From Lingula anatina (taxonomy: Eukaryota; Brachiopoda; Lingulata; Lingulida; Lingulidae), in assembly GCF_001039355.2 (NCBI RefSeq), contig NW_019775565.1, forward strand, positions 195,344 through 259,343: a stretch of DNA of 64,000 nt, written 5' to 3'. Under the pieces are notes generated by a model that did no database searches, had not been told where the DNA came from, and saw nothing but the letters and a program-made list of their open reading frames with translations. Below, piece by piece: positions 60,183 to 64,000 of the stretch; position 1 is the stretch's first letter, and every line of letters begins with the position of its first letter. Both the position numbers and the translations under genes were made by a program.

Positions 60183-60450
60183 TGTTGCCTGCGTTTAGGA
60201 GTTAGGGCATCAAACTGTGATACAGCCCACTTGAAAGGTCTGCGACACTACGACCCTGGAGGACAGCCCAGAGTATAGTGATTGGTACTTTATTATTAAT
60301 ATCCGTTTTTTATAATACTAACAGGTGAAGGGGATATCTTTCAGCAGTTCCATAATAATGTTGCCTGCGTTTAGGAGTTGGGGCATCAGATCTGTGATAC
60401 AGCCCATGTGAATGGTCTGCGGAACTACGACCATGGAAATGCGGCTCAGG
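60183..60450 (+). repeat. Direct repeat pair, ~90 bp each, 176 bp apart
   Basis: TGTTGCCTGCGTTTAGGAGT starts at 60184 and again at 60360. Similarity continues through GGGCATCA, GTGATACAGCCCA, GGTCTGCG and ACTACGACC with several differences. Confidence 0.9.
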
Positions 60451-60565
60451 GTGGCACTACGACCTGGCATCTACATCGCACTGCCCAAACTGAAAGCAGA
60501 TCAACAGCATCAAAGTTAAGAAAGCTCTGGCAATGGTACCCGGGCACCTCCAAAAGTTGCTGAAC
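60420..60565 (+). pseudogene. Possible histone H2B 3' remnant
   Basis: The stretch around GCAATGGTACCCGGGCACCT followed by CCAAAAGTTGCTGAACGAAG lines up by eye with the end of an H2B coding region (TACCCGGGGAGCTC..AAGCAC...GAGGG). The preceding AGATCAACAGCATCA resembles the codons for its SxITSRE segment. All frames carry stops or differences, so it would be dead. The main support is the histone-type stem-loop 40 bp downstream. Confidence 0.22.
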
Positions 60566-60603
60566 GAAGGAAACTGAGGAAATCTCATTTCCTACCTATA
60601 AAC

Positions 60604-60619
60604 GGTCCTTTTCAGGACC
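60604..60619 (+). terminator. Histone-type mRNA 3' stem-loop
   Basis: GGTCCTTTTCAGGACC is a 6-bp stem with a four-base TTTC loop. It fits the animal histone pre-mRNA signal GGYYYTTNTNARRRCC at every constrained position, is preceded by ATAAAC and followed by ACCCAC as is usual, and has a purine-rich AGGAAAGG 15-20 bp downstream that could act as histone downstream element. No intact histone gene precedes it. Confidence 0.55.
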
Positions 60620-61010
60620 ACCCACTTTTCTCAGGAAAGGCTTCCAATATGTTCCATTTANAAATATCAGCTGAAAGTTTTCTATTTATGTGTTGTGAAA
60701 GGTGTAAAAAGTGTGATCCATGCAGGCCCGAAGAAATGTGAAAAAAACTCAGATAAGTACATGTTTTTTATTTCTTTGACTCTGAGACCAGAACTTTAGA
60801 TTGCCAGTTAACCATTACAGTTGTTAATAACCAGTTAATGATCACTGCTAGCTGGAAGAGATAATGATAAAAAGGTGACAAGTGAGTAGTTATGTCACTG
60901 ACAGGTAAGTCAGACTAAGGATTGTGGCTTAACCATTGTTCTTACGGAGTAGTGACATTTCAGTAGAGATGGAGATAATGATAAAAGGTAAGTAACAATC
61001 TTTCGGATTA

Positions 61011-61665
61011 ATTCCCCCTCAATTTACCATGACCAATCAAAGTGTGCCTGACTCTCAGAAAGTATTTAAAACCCAGCTGCAGAGAAGGCATTAGTTCAGT
61101 TTCTTTATGAACCCTTGCGTATAGAGTTCTGAGATACAACCAAGTATTAATATGAAGTCTAAGAAGCCTCGATACCCATGTAGTGTCTGCTCAACTGCTT
61201 GCACATACGATGTTATTGAGTGTTCCTCTTGCAATCAATGGACTCACAGGTAAGCTGAATTGATAAGATAGTAAGAAAACATACTTACAGGGTTGGAAGA
61301 CAAAATTTGTCTACTTATTTGCTTGTTATAATTGTTACGATCATAATCAGATAGCTTTTGGAATATTTGGGAACCAAAAATATTACTTTTGCAGCTGATG
61401 CAGATCTGCAATAAAAACTTTAATCTTATACTTTTTTTATTACAAAATGGTAGTCTCATCCCTGAATAGGTAAATTGGATTAACTAGCTTAGAATGGATT
61501 AGGTTTTAATGCTGTCTCAGATCACAGAATAATTTTTAAAAAATTTTTTCACATTGGACTGCTTTTGATTTGTTATTGTTATGAAGTGATGTGCTACATG
61601 TATGTAGGGGATTTCATTATTATTTGTTGTAGCTGGTGTTTTGGTATACCAACCGACTCATATAT
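61011..61665 (+). repeat. Segmental duplication, copy 2
   Basis: The counterpart of 57903-58556, in the same orientation, 3,108 bp downstream. It contains the first exon and 5' leader of the PHD-OTU gene. Confidence 0.96.
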
Positions 61666-62843
61666 CATATATATTTCATTTAAAGTGTCAAATGTCCTTC
61701 CATAACGACAAAAAAATACCACCGAATGGCCCATAACTAATGCAAAAAATACCATTTTGACACCATGTTTTATGGAAAACAGTTAACTTTTTCATTTAAT
61801 TTGATAGGATTTCATCTGCTGTATACTAGGATTTTCCTCAATTTCACTCCAAGAATGAATAATGTTTTGCCAATTGTCAACTGATAGTTTTGATGTCCTG
61901 AAACCTTATTAGCCTTTCTAAATAATACAAGAAAGGTCCAGTTAGCTTGTTACTAAAGTCATTCACTTTCCTAGCAGTGCTTGGAATTTTTGGCACTACC
62001 CGTGAAAATGATCAGCATAGTCCAAAAAGAAAATTTGCATCAGGTTTGGTGCTTATTCTACCTTCTGAGCAATTTTTACGCTAATCGTGCACCATTTGGG
62101 AAGATTAAAATTTGGGGGAAAATAAGACTTGGAATTTCTGAAGTTTATATTGATTTTCACAGGTCTTCCAAGAAATTATATAAATACAACTAGGTTAATA
62201 TTTGGATTTTTTGCAGTATTTAGCAAGATATACTAGCTTTTAAATCTGCAATAATACATTTGAATGCACAGTATCTATTCATGACCTTTGTCAATTTTTA
62301 TATGTACACTTTTGAAAAATGTACTCGTACCAAAATGAATAATATTGACCTTTAACAATACTTCATTTTCGTACAGTTGGTGTATACATTTTTATCTTTT
62401 GTAGGTTGTGTGTACCCATGACTGAAAAATTGTTCAGTGCCTGGAGTAGGGATAACATCAACTTTTTATGCAAGCGCTGTGCCTTTACTGATTCCACCTA
62501 TGATTTTGCAGCTGCTTGCAGGAGATTGGGTGATAATCCCACCCAGGTACTGTATATTCAAGCTCCAAAAGTTCCATTTACTTTCATTCCTGTAACATGT
62601 GAACATGTATCGTGATGTGTACATTACAATGCTTACCAGATTTGCAACAGACCAAGAAAAAGGCTAGAATGGACCATATCATTAAAAAAAACGTGCCCAA
62701 CTAGTGATTATTTTTATATCATAATACATCTATTTTGCAAATATTGAGCAATTAAAAATACGCCCTCTGCAAGGATTGTAAGTCAATATGTAGTAGACAG
62801 CATGTTAAACTAACAAACTGAGCTGTCATTATAAGGTAACTTG

Positions 62844-62876
<33 letters not shown>

Positions 62877-64000
62877 TCAGGTACCTCCATCACTATTTTA
62901 GTGCTTACAAATTATAAAGATATACCCAACTTATCATTAAATTGGTATTTTTATCTGAAATTTATGTTCTACTGTTTGTTTTTAGGATGCTGGAACATCT
63001 GAGCAACTACTGCTTACAACTTATGAAGTTTCACTGCCAAGGAGATCCCAACCAATTCAGGCAGAGGAAGACCCAGTGTCATTAAAAATACTGAGGTTAT
63101 TCCATCCCATCTTACTCGAGACACATAAACCACTGAAGGTGGGCACCGATGGAAACTGTCTCTATAGGGCAATATCCCTTGGATTGTATGGAACGCAAAA
63201 TCACCACATGCACCTTAGGCTGCTGACAGCCATAGAGTTGATTACACATCGTGATGTCTACGATATAGAGTCCAATAACTACAAAGGCCATCTATGTGCC
63301 ACCGTTGCAGATAAGTTTAGCAATGAGGTATCTTCAGCATGCAGGCCAGGAAGGTGGTCCGGGATGTCACACTTATATGCTGCAAGTGCAGCACTGAAGG
63401 TGGCCCTAAGGTATTAACACGTTTATATATATATATATATATATTAGTCCTTTTAAAAACCAATTAAAATTTTTTATCCCACTCCCCCCCCCCCAAAAAA
63501 AAAAAAGGCGAAGAGGCTAATTGTTTTAAAATTTGACAGCATTATTAATTTTTTTTATTATTTGTATTTCACAAACATTTTTACAGTAGATTAAAAATGC
63601 ATAACACCTAGATTCTGATGTGGAAACAACAATCATTTTCACAATTTATGTTTCATGATACCCTATGGTTATCTTTTCATCATCCTTTCAGAAGTCGTAA
63701 ATCATGGGAAATACTCATGAAATCATTTTTTCAAGCTGAATCTCACATTCAGATTGAATTGAATTTTACATTGAACATGTTTATTCTATTTTCTTTCATC
63801 AGGTCCTATTGTCCACCCGTTCTCAATGAGAACTTTCTGACAACTCCTTTATCCAGGAAAGTGACAGGCAGAGGAGTGGCCCAGTCTGCTATTGCTGAAG
63901 TGGTAATCATGTGGACAAGCTCAGGCATGCCCCAAACAGTCCACCAGTTCCGCCCTGACCACTTCAGCACTCTCGTACAATTCAGCCAACAATCAGCAGT
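61152..64000 (+). CDS. PHD-finger plus OTU/vertnin-like protein, 3'-incomplete
   Basis: Exons 61152-61249, 62405-62546, 62986-63410 and 63804 to beyond the window join in frame through GT-AG introns. The first two exons build one PHD finger: CSVC, ECSSC, WTH, LC and CKRC in the C4-H-C3 order. The intron falls just after the His. A linker follows, then an OTU cysteine-protease-like domain with GTDGNCLYRAISLGLYGTQ (Asp-Gly-Asn-Cys, C138) and FRPDHF (H275) as the candidate catalytic His. The WSGMSHLYAASAALK and RSYCPPVLNENFLT segments resemble vertnin-like proteins. It may recognise histone tails and act as a deubiquitinase or be catalytically altered; this is inferred from domains only. Genes of this build are often multicopy in invertebrates and could derive from mobile elements. 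Confidence 0.8.
62849..62873. repeat. (GT)n microsatellite
   Basis: About twelve GT units in the second intron of the PHD-OTU gene. Confidence 0.95.
63424..63446. repeat. (AT)n microsatellite
   Basis: About eleven AT units 14 bp after the exon 3 donor of the PHD-OTU gene. Confidence 0.95.

Overview
This is eukaryotic nuclear DNA from an invertebrate animal. It is AT-rich, has GT-AG introns with short conserved exons, class A GPCR genes with uninterrupted coding exons, many microsatellites, and several families of non-autonomous repeats. The gene content (SLC43-type transporter, allatostatin/galanin-like receptors, a P-element-like transposon, a PHD-OTU/vertnin-like gene) fits a marine invertebrate such as a lophotrochozoan. 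The sequence alone does not settle the phylum. Nothing looks bacterial or viral, and there is no operon or CRISPR array.

Layout. 1-6.0 kb: a complete nine-coding-exon SLC43-family transporter on the minus strand. Its stop codon sits beside a 61-bp tandem array, and its introns hold microsatellites, a 32-G tract, a foldback repeat and a dispersed repeat. 6-16 kb: intergenic, with a foldback element (8.5 kb) and a decamer satellite (9.04-9.50 kb). 16-34.5 kb: two related GPCR genes in the same orientation, at 16.1 and 33.4 kb. Both lack the acidic residue of the DRY motif. Between them lies a base-perfect 1,739-bp direct duplication joined by a single N, which I read as an uncollapsed assembly overlap. 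34.5-47 kb: mostly non-coding, with a hairpin MITE, an 87-bp tandem array, two copies of the dispersed repeat seen in the transporter gene, and decayed transposase-like remnants.

47.2-56.0 kb: the most notable object, an apparently intact P-element-like DNA transposon of about 8.84 kb. It has identical 34-bp terminal inverted repeats, a 12-bp internal inverted repeat near each end, and an 8-bp flanking target duplication (GTATCACT). It carries two convergent spliced genes. One is a 923-aa P-type transposase whose N-terminal part is built from repeated 22-residue acidic exons. The other is a 391-aa protein whose motifs look like the C-terminal domain missing from the first. A 189-bp satellite fills the first intron of the transposase gene. 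The inference is that the element either divides transposase functions between two proteins or carries an accessory protein.

57-64 kb: a signal-peptide first exon whose gene does not continue in the window; a 0.65-kb segment present twice (57.9 and 61.0 kb), each copy holding the same first exon of a PHD-finger plus OTU/vertnin-like gene that runs off the right edge; and a histone-type 3' stem-loop (60.6 kb) after sequence that faintly resembles H2B. Single Ns at 19868, 24860, 42667, 57796 and 60661 mark uncertain joins or bases.
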